Assembly (NCBI GenBank): GCA_035701825.1
Contig: DASSRK010000098.1
Location: 1 to 6,227 of the forward strand
Length of the DNA: 6,227 nucleotides
Source: CADEED01 sp035701825
Lineage (GTDB): Bacteria > Pseudomonadota > Gammaproteobacteria > Steroidobacterales > Steroidobacteraceae
Direction of reading: 5' to 3'
In this document: positions 1 through 6,071 of the stretch, in pieces
Numbering within the stretch: position 1 is the stretch's first letter
Layout of the letters: each line of letters opens with the position of its first letter
The notes under the pieces: generated by a model
Seen by the model: only the letters and a program-made list of their open reading frames with translations
What the model was told of the DNA's origin: nothing
Databases searched by the model: none
Position numbers and translations under genes: made by a program

Positions 1-438
1 GAAGGCGAGGCTGGGCGCAATGGCGGGCCCACCGGTGACCTGTATGTCGAGGTACACGTCCGCGCCCACGACATTTTCGAGCGTGACGGCGAGCACCTGT
101 CCTGCGAAGTGCCCGTAAGCTTCGCGACCGCGGCGCTGGGCGGCACGGTGGTGGTCCCCACGCTCGACGGGCAGGTATCGCTGAAGATCCCGGCCGAAAC
201 CCAGTCGGGCCGCGTCTTCCGGCTGCGCGACAAGGGCGTCAAGCCCGTGCGCGGCGGCGCGCGTGGCGACCTGTTCTGCCGCGTGGTGGTCGAGACCCCG
301 GTCAACCTCAATGCGGAGCAACGCGAGCTGCTGCGCAAGTTCGAGGAATCGCTGAAGAAGGATGCCGGCAAGCACGCTCCCCGGGGCGAGAGCTTCTTCG
401 AAGGCGTGAAGCGTTTCTTCTCGAGCGAGCCCAGCTGA
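1..438 (+). CDS. dnaJ: Chaperone protein DnaJ, C-terminal part (5' end outside the window)
   Basis: DnaJ is the cytoplasmic J-protein co-chaperone that delivers unfolded clients to DnaK and stimulates its ATPase. The frame is open from the first base and gives 145 codons to the TGA at 436-438. It opens with GEGEAGRNGGPTGDLYV, the typical stretch joining the two C-terminal beta-sandwich domains. The second substrate-binding domain follows (ALGGTVVVPTLDG, LKIPAETQSGRVFRLRDKG, RGDLFCRVVVETP), then the dimerisation helix and a tail ending FFEGVKRFFSSEPS, as in proteobacterial DnaJ. The J domain, Gly/Phe linker and zinc-binding repeats must lie upstream of the window. The first ATG- or GTG-type codon inside the window (109) is internal and is not a start. 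The gene converges on the minus-strand phosphatase, and no clear terminator lies in the short gap after the stop. Identification rests on family recognition and is firm. Confidence 0.96.
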   Translation, partial: EGEAGRNGGPTGDLYVEVHVRAHDIFERDGEHLSCEVPVSFATAALGGTVVVPTLDGQVSLKIPAETQSGRVFRLRDKGVKPVRGGARGDLFCRVVVETPVNLNAEQRELLRKFEESLKKDAGKHAPRGESFFEGVKRFFSSEPS

Positions 439-476
439 TCCCGGCGTTATCCTCACGGCCGGCAGGAGCAACCACC

Positions 477-1233
477 TCAGCGGTGAACGACCTGCGCTCG
501 CATGGCGCGTGCCCTGGGCGGCTGCGAGCGCCGCGCGCAGCTCCCGTCTGGCCCGCTCGGCCGCGGCGACGAAGGCGGGGTTAAGACGCATCCGCTCGAT
601 CAGCCACAGTGCGCCCCGCTGGCCGGCTTCCATGTCGCTGGGGAAATGCACGCCGCAAACCAGGCGCTGCCGCGCGAATTCGGTCGCTCGCGCCAGCAGG
701 ACGTCGCGGCGTTCCGGCGCGAGCTCGGCGAGTAGATAGCCCATGAGGAAGCCCCAGGTGGCGTGCCCGCTGGGGTAGGAGAGATCGGCCGCGACGTCGC
801 CGATGCACGGCTCGATCGCGGGGTCGATTTCCTTCGGTCGCAGCCGCCGGAAGTGCCGCTTGGCATCGCGTACGTAGCTGCGCGCGTCATCCTCGGCGTC
901 CTCGGCCAGGCCCACGACGCTCGACAGCGCGTCCAGCACGCGCGGTTCGAGGCCCAGCGCACCAGCAAAGCGATTGATGTTGGTCTTGCGATCCGCCTGC
1001 GCGAATTCGACCTCCCGTGGCGTGCGGCTGTGTTGCAGGCCGAGCAGGAAATCGAGTTCGGCGCGTTCTTGCGCGGAGCCTCGCGGCGGAGGCGGGGGGA
1101 ACAGGGCGACGAATGACGCGGTGTCGCCGTCGAGGAAATGCAGCACGTGGCGCGAAAGCCAGGCATTGACCCCGATTCCGATCGCCACGACGGCCACGGC
1201 CCCGATGACCAGGTGGCGCCGTCCGGGCCTCAT
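477..1233 (-). CDS. PAP2-family class A (PhoN-like) acid phosphatase, exported; 3' end unresolved
   Basis: This is a non-specific phosphomonoesterase of the PAP2 superfamily, probably periplasmic. The ATG at complement 1231-1233 overlaps the glpK stop (ATGA) and has GAGG five bases upstream. Residues 1-30 are a basic start plus a hydrophobic stretch (HLVIGAVAVVAIGIGV), so a signal peptide or anchor. A proline-rich FPPPPP and LDFLLGLQ follow, as in class A phosphatases. All three catalytic motifs are present: K125-X6-RP (132-133), PSGH at 154-157, and R190-X5-H196-X3-D200 inside RLVCGVHFPSD. The Ser that usually precedes the last Arg is Gln189. After the domain the chain is a charged helix (about 205-235). 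By family length the gene should end near position 480, but this frame has no stop through 439-480 or through dnaJ to position 1. A shift of frame between about 480 and 600 would reach a TGA at complement 477-479, which is the end given here; that end is inferred. Function is firm, the C-terminus is not. Confidence 0.85.
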
Positions 1234-2744
1234 GACGACCTCGCCCAGCCGCGCGCTCGCTCCACCGCCTGCTGCCAGCGCGCCACGCGGCGCGCAGCCT
1301 CGTCCGGCCGCATGCGCGGTTCGAAGCGGCGCTCCAGCGACCAGGTCGCGGCGAGTTCCTCCTGCGTGTGCCACAGGCCGACGCCCAGGCCGGCGAGTGC
1401 GGCGGCGCCGAACGCGGTGGTCTCGGTGTTGGACGGACGCAGCACCGGCACGCCGAGGATGTCGGCCTGGAACTGCATCAGCAGGTCGTTGCGCGCGGCG
1501 CCGCCATCGACGCGCAGTTCACGGAACGCACAACCGGCATCCTGGCGCATCGCGCCGATGAGATCCGCGCTCTGGAACGCGATGCTCTCCAGCGCCGCGC
1601 GCGCGATGTGTGCGCGCGTCGAGCCACGCGTGAGGCCGATCAGCGTGCCGCGCGCCGCGGCGTCCCATTGCGGCGCCCCGAGGCCCGCGAAGGCGGGCAC
1701 CAGGTAGACGTCGCCGGTATCGGGCACGCTCGCGGCCAGCGCCTCGATATCCGTCGAGCGTTCGATGATGCCGAGCCCGTCGCGCAACCACTGCACGGTG
1801 GCGCCCCCCATGAACACACCACCTTCGAGCGCGTACTGGCACGCGCCACGCTTCAGTGCCACGGTGGACAGCAGGCGATGCCGCGAAACCTGCGGAGCGT
1901 TGCCGGTGTGCATGAGCGCGAAGCAGCCGGTGCCGTAGGTGTTCTTGACCATTCCGGTCGAAAAGCAACCCTGCCCGAACAACGCCGCCTGCTGGTCGCC
2001 CGCGATTCCCGCCAGCGGTAGCTTGACGCCCTCGAGCTCTATTTCGATCGCGTCGGCGCGTGCCAGGCAGGAATCGACCACCTCGGGCAGCAGGGCGCGC
2101 GGCACGCCGAAGCGCGCCAGCAGCGCGTCGTCCCAGCGGGCGTCGCGCAGGTTGAACAGCAGCGTGCGGCTGGCGTTGGTCGCGTCGGTGACGTGCCGCC
2201 GATGCGCCGTGAGCTTGTAGATCAGCCAGCTGTCGATGGTGCCGAAGGCGAGCTCGCCGCGTTCGGCGCGAGCGCGCGCGCCCGGCACGTGCTCGAGCAG
2301 CCAGGCGAGCTTGGTGGCCGAAAAGTACGGATCGAGCAGCAGGCCGGTGCGTGCGGCGATCTCGGGTTCATGGCCTGCGGCTCGCAGCCGGTCGCACGCG
2401 GCCGCCGTGCGCCTGTCCTGCCAGACAATGGCGGGCGCGACAGGTTCGCCGCTGGCGCGCTCCCACAGGACCGTGGTCTCTCGCTGGTTGGTGATGCCCA
2501 CGGCCGCGATGTCGCGTGGTGTCGCGCGGGAGCGTTGCAACGCCTCGAGCATGGTCGCGCGTTGCGTGTCCCAGATTTCGCGCGCGTCGTGTTCCACCCA
2601 GCCAGGCTGCGGGAAGTGCTGCGTGAACTCGCGCTGGGCCTGCGCCACGACGCGACCTTGCGCGTCGAACACCAGCGAGCGCGAGCTCGTGGTGCCCTGG
2701 TCGAGCGCGAGGACCCACTTCTTCGAAGACGTGGGTTCGGCCAC
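1230..2744 (-). CDS. glpK: Glycerol kinase
   Basis: GlpK is the cytoplasmic FGGY-family kinase that converts glycerol and ATP to sn-glycerol 3-phosphate, trapping glycerol for catabolism or lipid synthesis. The 504 residues match the usual length of about 500. Landmarks: DQGTTSSR at 15-22, GITNQRETT at 83-91, WQDRRT at 108-113, GIAGDQQAALFGQ with the presumed catalytic base Asp250, NTYGTGCF at 268-275, and the FGGY signature region RVDGGAARNDLLMQFQADIL at 411-430. The start is GTG; no better in-frame start is near, and the Shine-Dalgarno is poor. Translation may depend on reinitiation after the oxidoreductase stop, 10 bases upstream. The loop that in E. coli GlpK reads GGKGGTR and binds fructose 1,6-bisphosphate is IELEGVK here (235-241), so that feedback may be weakened. 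The stop overlaps the phosphatase start. No glpF, glpD or glpR is in the window, so the gene stands apart from a classical glp cluster. Confidence 0.97.
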   Translation of the reverse strand: MAEPTSSKKWVLALDQGTTSSRSLVFDAQGRVVAQAQREFTQHFPQPGWVEHDAREIWDTQRATMLEALQRSRATPRDIAAVGITNQRETTVLWERASGEPVAPAIVWQDRRTAAACDRLRAAGHEPEIAARTGLLLDPYFSATKLAWLLEHVPGARARAERGELAFGTIDSWLIYKLTAHRRHVTDATNASRTLLFNLRDARWDDALLARFGVPRALLPEVVDSCLARADAIEIELEGVKLPLAGIAGDQQAALFGQGCFSTGMVKNTYGTGCFALMHTGNAPQVSRHRLLSTVALKRGACQYALEGGVFMGGATVQWLRDGLGIIERSTDIEALAASVPDTGDVYLVPAFAGLGAPQWDAAARGTLIGLTRGSTRAHIARAALESIAFQSADLIGAMRQDAGCAFRELRVDGGAARNDLLMQFQADILGVPVLRPSNTETTAFGAAALAGLGVGLWHTQEELAATWSLERRFEPRMRPDEAARRVARWQQAVERARGWARSS

Positions 2745-2754
2745 GGCGGACGGC

Positions 2755-3747
2755 TCAGCTGGCGATGCCGCGCGGGCGCAGCCCGGCGGCGCGGTAGACG
2801 GCGTCGATGGCGCGCATGTTGCCGAGCGCGTCCTCGCCGCCGGTGAGCGGCTGCGCGCGGCCTTCGATGACCTCGATCACGTGCCGCAACTGGTACTGGA
2901 ACGTGGTGTCGCCGCCGGAAACGATCTGTGGCGCCGAAGGCGCGCTCGTCTCGATCGACAGCGTCGCGCCGGAATGCGGGGAGACCGGGTTGTCGAGTTC
3001 GAGCACTCCCTGGTCGCCCTCGACACGCAGACGACGGAACAGGACGCCATCTTCAGGCTGCATGGAGCACTTGAGCGTGGCAGTCGGACCGCTGGTGAAC
3101 GCCAGCTGCGCCTCGATGTCGAGATCCACGCCGGGAGCCCCGCAGCGCGCCCGCGCGCTGACGACCGCGGGTTCGTCCGCGGCCACGGTGCGGACCCAGT
3201 GCATGCAATAGCAGCCCAGGTCCATCAGGGCGCCGCCGCCGAGCGCTTCGATGTAGCGCAGCTCGCCTGGCGTGTCCGGCAGGTTGGCGTTGAATATGGC
3301 CTCGATGTGGCGGATGCGGCCGATGGCGCCGTTGCGCAGCTGTTCGAGCGCGCCGAGGAACAGCGGATGGAAACGGTAGTGGAAGCCTTCGATGAGATGC
3401 CGGCCCGAGGCACGCGCCGCGGCCACCATGTGCGCGGCATCCTGCGCATTGCTGGCGAAGGGCTTCTCCACCAGCACGTGCTTGCCGTTGGCGAGAGCCG
3501 CCGTGCACCACTCGCGATGCGCCGAGGGCGGCAGGGGCACGTACACCAGGTCGACGTCGTCGCGCATCACCAGCTCGTGGTAACCGCCGAGCGCCACCGG
3601 GATCGAATGCTGGGCGGCGAAGTTGCGCGCGCGGTCCAGGTCGCGCGAGGCGATCGCCACCACCTCGGCGCCGAGCTGTGCGTTCGCCGGCGTGACGATG
3701 CCGCGAGGCGCGATGCGTGCCGCGCCGAGAATTCCGATGCGTATCAT
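2755..3747 (-). CDS. Gfo/Idh/MocA-family NAD(P)-dependent oxidoreductase
   Basis: This is a cytoplasmic two-domain dehydrogenase that acts on sugars, inositols or diols; the substrate cannot be read from the sequence. With the start chosen here (ATG at complement 3745-3747, MIRIGILG) it has 330 residues. An in-frame ATG at 3763-3765 would add MRDCRT; the later start fits the family better because the Rossmann strand then begins at once, though neither has a strong Shine-Dalgarno. The Rossmann fold opens with GILGAARIAP. VPLPPSAHREW and the family Lys motif in VLVEKPFASN follow (EKP at residues 94-96). The second domain has GGGALMDLGCYCMHW, in which Tyr stands where many relatives have the catalytic His. 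This resembles glucose-fructose oxidoreductase, xylose dehydrogenase and dihydrodiol dehydrogenase. It is the first gene of the minus-strand block, 10 bases before glpK, and is divergent from dapB. The family is firm; the reaction is unknown. Confidence 0.93.
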   Translation of the reverse strand: MIRIGILGAARIAPRGIVTPANAQLGAEVVAIASRDLDRARNFAAQHSIPVALGGYHELVMRDDVDLVYVPLPPSAHREWCTAALANGKHVLVEKPFASNAQDAAHMVAAARASGRHLIEGFHYRFHPLFLGALEQLRNGAIGRIRHIEAIFNANLPDTPGELRYIEALGGGALMDLGCYCMHWVRTVAADEPAVVSARARCGAPGVDLDIEAQLAFTSGPTATLKCSMQPEDGVLFRRLRVEGDQGVLELDNPVSPHSGATLSIETSAPSAPQIVSGGDTTFQYQLRHVIEVIEGRAQPLTGGEDALGNMRAIDAVYRAAGLRPRGIAS

Positions 3748-3814
3748 GGTGCGGCAGTCTCGCATGACTCGCGGGCCTGCGGCACACTGGCGCCGAAGGG
3801 GAGACAGGGTTCAC
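3748..3814. promoter_or_regulatory. Divergent intergenic gap between the oxidoreductase and dapB
   Basis: These 67 bases must carry or border the start signals of both dapB (+) and the three-gene minus-strand block. On the plus strand, TATCAT at 3742-3747 matches the -10 consensus at five of six positions, but I see no convincing -35 box at 16-18 bases. AAGGGGAG at 3796-3803 and AGGG at 3806-3809 precede the dapB ATG and serve as its ribosome-binding region. On the minus strand I found no promoter I would defend. The gap is short enough for the two promoters to overlap, so expression of the two sides could be linked. That last point is inference. Confidence 0.35.
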
Positions 3815-4627
3815 ATGACCAAAGCAGCGTTGATCGGCGCCACCGGGCGCATGGGCACGGCCATCGTGCGCGCGACCGCCGCCGGCAACGGCGCGCTGAC
3901 CATCACCACCGCGGTCGCATCGGCCGGTAGCAAGTCGCTCGGTCGTGATGTCGGTGAGCTCGCCGGCCTGCAGCCGCTCGGCGTGCGCGTGCTCGGCGAT
4001 CTGCCGCCGGATCTCGGCCAGGCGCAGGTCGCCATCGACTTCTCGCGTCCGGAGCTTTCATTGCGCGCGCTCAACGTGTGCCGCGCGGCGCGCGTGCCCA
4101 TCGTCATCGGCACGACGGGCCACGGCGCGGAGTTCGAGGCGCGGCTCGCGGCCGCGGCGCGCGACATCGCGGTGCTCGTGGCGCCCAACACCTCGCTCGG
4201 CGTTGCCGTCGCGCAGGAGCTGGTGCGTATCGCGGCGCAGGCGCTGCCGGCCGAGTTCGACATCGAGATCGTCGAGGCGCATCACAAGCACAAGGTGGAT
4301 GCGCCATCGGGCACGGCACTGGCGCTCGCGGGCAGCGCGGCGCAGGCGCGCGGCCTCGACATCCATGCCGACACGCTGACCGGCCGGGCCGGGTCGTCGG
4401 CCCGGCGGCCGGGGGAAATCGGCATTGCCAGCGTGCGGGCCGGGGACATCGTGGGTACTCATACCGTGTTGTTCGCCGGCACCGGGGAACGGGTCACCAT
4501 CGGCCACGAGGCCACCGACCGGGGTGTGTTCGCTCTCGGGGCGGTCCGGGCGGCGGCGTGGCTCGCAGCGCAAAAACCCGGGCGTTACACCATGGGGAAC
4601 GTACTTGGATTAAAAACAACCGCTTAA
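3815..4627 (+). CDS. dapB: 4-hydroxy-tetrahydrodipicolinate reductase
   Basis: DapB reduces the product of DapA with NAD(P)H to give tetrahydrodipicolinate, the precursor of meso-diaminopimelate and lysine, in the cytoplasm as a homotetramer. From the ATG at 3815 the protein has 270 residues, close to the 273 of E. coli. Motifs: nucleotide-binding GATGRMG at 8-14, DFS at 75-77, GTTGH at 99-103, APNTSLGV at 123-130, and the catalytic and substrate loop EAHHKHKVDAPSGTAL at 154-169. In that loop His156/His157 and Lys160 are the expected acid and amine ligands. GEIGIASVRAGDIVGTHTV near 200-217 and the end GRYTMGNVLGL are also typical. The frame is open about 64 codons further upstream, but that part runs antisense through the oxidoreductase and looks unlike DapB. 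MTKAALIGA is the normal beginning and has AAGGGGAG/AGGG upstream. In related genomes dapB directly follows dnaJ; here three minus-strand genes lie between them. Confidence 0.97.
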   Translation: MTKAALIGATGRMGTAIVRATAAGNGALTITTAVASAGSKSLGRDVGELAGLQPLGVRVLGDLPPDLGQAQVAIDFSRPELSLRALNVCRAARVPIVIGTTGHGAEFEARLAAAARDIAVLVAPNTSLGVAVAQELVRIAAQALPAEFDIEIVEAHHKHKVDAPSGTALALAGSAAQARGLDIHADTLTGRAGSSARRPGEIGIASVRAGDIVGTHTVLFAGTGERVTIGHEATDRGVFALGAVRAAAWLAAQKPGRYTMGNVLGLKTTA

Positions 4628-4642
4628 GAGACTTTTCGCTCT

Positions 4643-4663
4643 CCCGGGTTAGAACTTCCCGGG
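4643..4663 (+). repeat. Small inverted repeat after dapB
   Basis: Two copies of the self-complementary hexamer CCCGGG (4643-4648 and 4658-4663) are separated by nine bases. They could form a six-pair GC hairpin just after the dapB stop. A third CCCGGG lies near the end of dapB (4577-4582). No run of T follows, so a classical Rho-independent terminator is not supported. It might slow transcription or protect the 3' end of the dapB message. Confidence 0.3.
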
Positions 4664-4695
4664 CCAATTCAGCGCAAAACGAGTCAGAAGTTTCA

Positions 4696-4724
4696 TGGAC
4701 ACCCCGGGGCTCGCTTCGTAAACT
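4696..4724 (+). promoter_or_regulatory. Predicted sigma70-type promoter of carAB
   Basis: The -35 box TGGACA at 4696-4701 matches TTGACA at five of six positions. The -10 box TAAACT at 4719-4724 matches TATAAT at four of six. The spacer between them is exactly 17 bases. Transcription would begin near 4731, the first base of a small hairpin, leaving a leader of about 146 bases before the carA start. It is the best sigma70-like pair I found in the dapB-carA gap. It is a reading by eye and has no experimental support. Confidence 0.5.
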
Positions 4725-4760
4725 TGCCGCCTAATCCGAAACGGGTTAGTCCAACGCAGG

Positions 4761-4797
4761 GCGGGAGGATGTTCGCAAGAACTCCTCCCGCTTTGTG
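4761..4797 (+). terminator. Strong stem-loop with GCAA tetraloop and short T run (terminator or attenuator candidate)
   Basis: The left arm GCGGGAGGA (4761-4769) pairs perfectly with TCCTCCCGC (4783-4791). After a one-base bulge (T4770) the stem continues as GTTC (4771-4774) with GAAC (4779-4782), closed by a GCAA loop of the stable GNRA type. That makes 13 pairs. TTTGTG follows, a T run too short for a textbook terminator. Its place downstream of the predicted carA promoter argues for an attenuator or a regulatory leader element. It could also end dapB transcripts that read through. The right arm contains CTCCTCCC, which resembles an anti-Shine-Dalgarno sequence. Confidence 0.5.
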
Positions 4798-4861
4798 CAT
4801 GTACGCTCCGCACGGAGAGCAACCTATCCATTGAACATTCAAGTCGGGCCCTGAAAGGCTC

Positions 4862-4869
4862 GAGGGGAG
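4862..4869 (+). promoter_or_regulatory. carA ribosome-binding site, decides the GTG start
   Basis: GAGGGGAG ends seven bases before GTG at 4877-4879. This is an ideal distance and supports the GTG over any other start; the frame then begins MTVTAVLALEDG, normal for CarA. The preceding bases can pair with the right arm of the upstream hairpin (4781-4787). Confidence 0.85.
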
Positions 4870-4876
4870 TACCCGC

Positions 4877-6055
4877 GTGACGGTAACCGCGGTCCTGGCT
4901 CTGGAAGATGGAACCATCTTCAACGGCCAGTCTATCGGCGCCAAAGGCAACACCACTGGCGAAGTCGTTTTCAATACCGCGCTGACCGGTTATCAGGAAA
5001 TCCTCACCGACCCGTCGTATTCACGACAGATCGTCACGCTGACCTATCCACACATCGGCAACACCGGCACCACGCCCGAGGACCTCGAGGCGCCGACGGC
5101 CTACGCGGCCGGCTTGGTAGTTAGGGATCTGCCGCCGCTGTCGAGCAACTGGCGCAAGTCCGAGGACCTGCGCGAGTTCCTGGCGCGCCACAAGGTCGTG
5201 GCGATCTCCGGGGTCGACACCCGCAAGCTGACGCGCATCCTGCGCGAGAAGGGCGCGCAGGCCGGCTGCATCATGGCCGGCGACAAGATCGACGCCGCCG
5301 CGGCCGTGCGGCTCGCGAAGAAATTTCCGGGCCTGAAGGGCATGGACCTCGCCAAGGTGGTGAGCACCAAGCGCTCTTACCAGTGGAACGACGGATCCAT
5401 CTGGCAGCCCGAGGATCGCCCGGTGATGCGCGCGCACCAGCGCCTGCACGTCGTGGCCTTCGACTACGGCGTGAAGCGCAACATCCTGCGCATGCTCGCC
5501 GACCGCGGTTGCCGCATGACCGTGGTGCCGGCGCAGACCACCGCCGAGGAAGTGCTGGCGCTCGAGCCCGACGGAATCTTCCTGTCGAACGGTCCCGGTG
5601 ATCCCGAACCCTGCGAATACGCCATCGAGGCCATCCGCGCGCTGATCGTCGCGGAGCTGCCGACCTTCGGCATCTGCCTGGGCCACCAGCTGCTGGGCCT
5701 GGCGAGCGGCGCGCGCACCATGAAGATGAAGTTCGGCCACCACGGCGCGAACCACCCGGTGCAGGACCTCGAGACCGGGCGCGTGTTCATCACCAGCCAG
5801 AATCACGGCTTCGCCGTGGACGAGAGCGACCTGCCGTCCACGCTCAAGGCAACCCACCGTTCACTGTTCGATGGTTCGCTGCAGGGCATCGCAAGAATCG
5901 ATAAACCCGCCTTCAGCTTCCAGGGGCACCCCGAGGCGAGCCCGGGCCCGCAGGAAATGGGCGCGATGTTCGATCGCTTCGTTCACCTGATGCTGCGCCG
6001 GCTCCAGCAGAAGCTGCGGGGCCCGCGCAAGCCGCCGCCGGACAAGGCCGCCTGA
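4877..6055 (+). CDS. carA: Carbamoyl-phosphate synthase small (glutaminase) subunit
   Basis: CarA hydrolyses glutamine and passes ammonia to CarB, which makes carbamoyl phosphate for arginine and pyrimidine synthesis in the cytoplasm. The protein has 392 residues; E. coli CarA has 382. The N-terminal CarA domain (about 1-150) carries GEVVFNTALTGYQEILTDPSY and SGVDTRKLTRILREKG. The class I glutamine amidotransferase domain (about 190-375) carries FDYGVKRNILR, SNGPGDP, the nucleophile Cys267 in FGICLGHQ, KFGHHGANHPV, ITSQNHGFAVD, and the catalytic His351 and Glu353 in FQGHPEASPGP. All three triad residues are present. The C-terminus has a short basic, proline-rich tail (RGPRKPPPDKAA) that slightly exceeds the usual end. 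The start is GTG with a strong Shine-Dalgarno. carB begins 16 bases after the stop, so the two are one operon. The likely promoter and a structured leader lie upstream. Confidence 0.98.
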   Translation: MTVTAVLALEDGTIFNGQSIGAKGNTTGEVVFNTALTGYQEILTDPSYSRQIVTLTYPHIGNTGTTPEDLEAPTAYAAGLVVRDLPPLSSNWRKSEDLREFLARHKVVAISGVDTRKLTRILREKGAQAGCIMAGDKIDAAAAVRLAKKFPGLKGMDLAKVVSTKRSYQWNDGSIWQPEDRPVMRAHQRLHVVAFDYGVKRNILRMLADRGCRMTVVPAQTTAEEVLALEPDGIFLSNGPGDPEPCEYAIEAIRALIVAELPTFGICLGHQLLGLASGARTMKMKFGHHGANHPVQDLETGRVFITSQNHGFAVDESDLPSTLKATHRSLFDGSLQGIARIDKPAFSFQGHPEASPGPQEMGAMFDRFVHLMLRRLQQKLRGPRKPPPDKAA

Positions 6056-6071
6056 GGGGCGGCAGAGACTC

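Larger units (their letters stand above)
4731..4876 (+). promoter_or_regulatory. Structured 5' leader of carA
   Basis: If the promoter at 4696-4724 is right, the carA message starts with a hairpin: CTAATCCG (4731-4738), loop AAA, CGGGTTAG (4742-4749), eight pairs including one G-T. A second, stronger stem-loop lies at 4761-4791 (separate entry). A weak third, CTCC-GCAC-GGAG, lies at 4806-4817. The remaining 59 bases up to the start codon are unstructured to the eye and end in the Shine-Dalgarno. The strand ACTCCTC (4781-4787) can pair either inside the second hairpin or with GGGGAGT (4864-4870) at the carA ribosome-binding site. Such a choice could control translation. carAB operons are known to respond to pyrimidines and arginine, but no ligand or regulator can be named from this sequence. 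Confidence 0.45.

Noticed and set aside
441..462. CCGGC/GCCGG inverted repeat between dnaJ and the phosphatase as a shared terminator
   Set aside because: Only five pairs around a 12-base loop, with no T run on either strand; easily found by chance in GC-rich DNA.
600..1166. A 188-codon minus-strand open frame inside the phosphatase region
   Set aside because: It is a different frame from the one carrying the KX6RP, PSGH and R-X5-H-X3-D motifs, and its translation is low-complexity with no recognisable domain.
3623..3814. Upstream extension of dapB by 64 codons
   Set aside because: The extra part is antisense to the oxidoreductase, is Arg-rich and unlike any DapB N-terminus; the ATG at 3815 has a good ribosome-binding site.
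2236..3930. A 564-codon open frame on the plus strand across glpK, the oxidoreductase and the start of dapB
   Set aside because: It runs antisense to two clear genes and out of frame with dapB, is very rich in Arg and Ala, and shows no domain. Long antisense frames are expected in GC-rich coding DNA.
4695..4721. Mini-ORF MDTPGLAS between dapB and carA as a leader peptide
   Set aside because: It has no good ribosome-binding site, overlaps the predicted promoter and lies upstream of the predicted transcript start. Its codons show no run tied to arginine or pyrimidine control.
4769..4834. 21-codon ORF starting inside the GCAA hairpin
   Set aside because: GGGAGG touches the ATG with no spacing, the start is buried in the stem, and the peptide has no control-codon run.
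5021..5857. A 278-codon minus-strand open frame inside carA
   Set aside because: It lies wholly antisense to a well-conserved gene and its His/Arg/Ala-rich product matches nothing I know.
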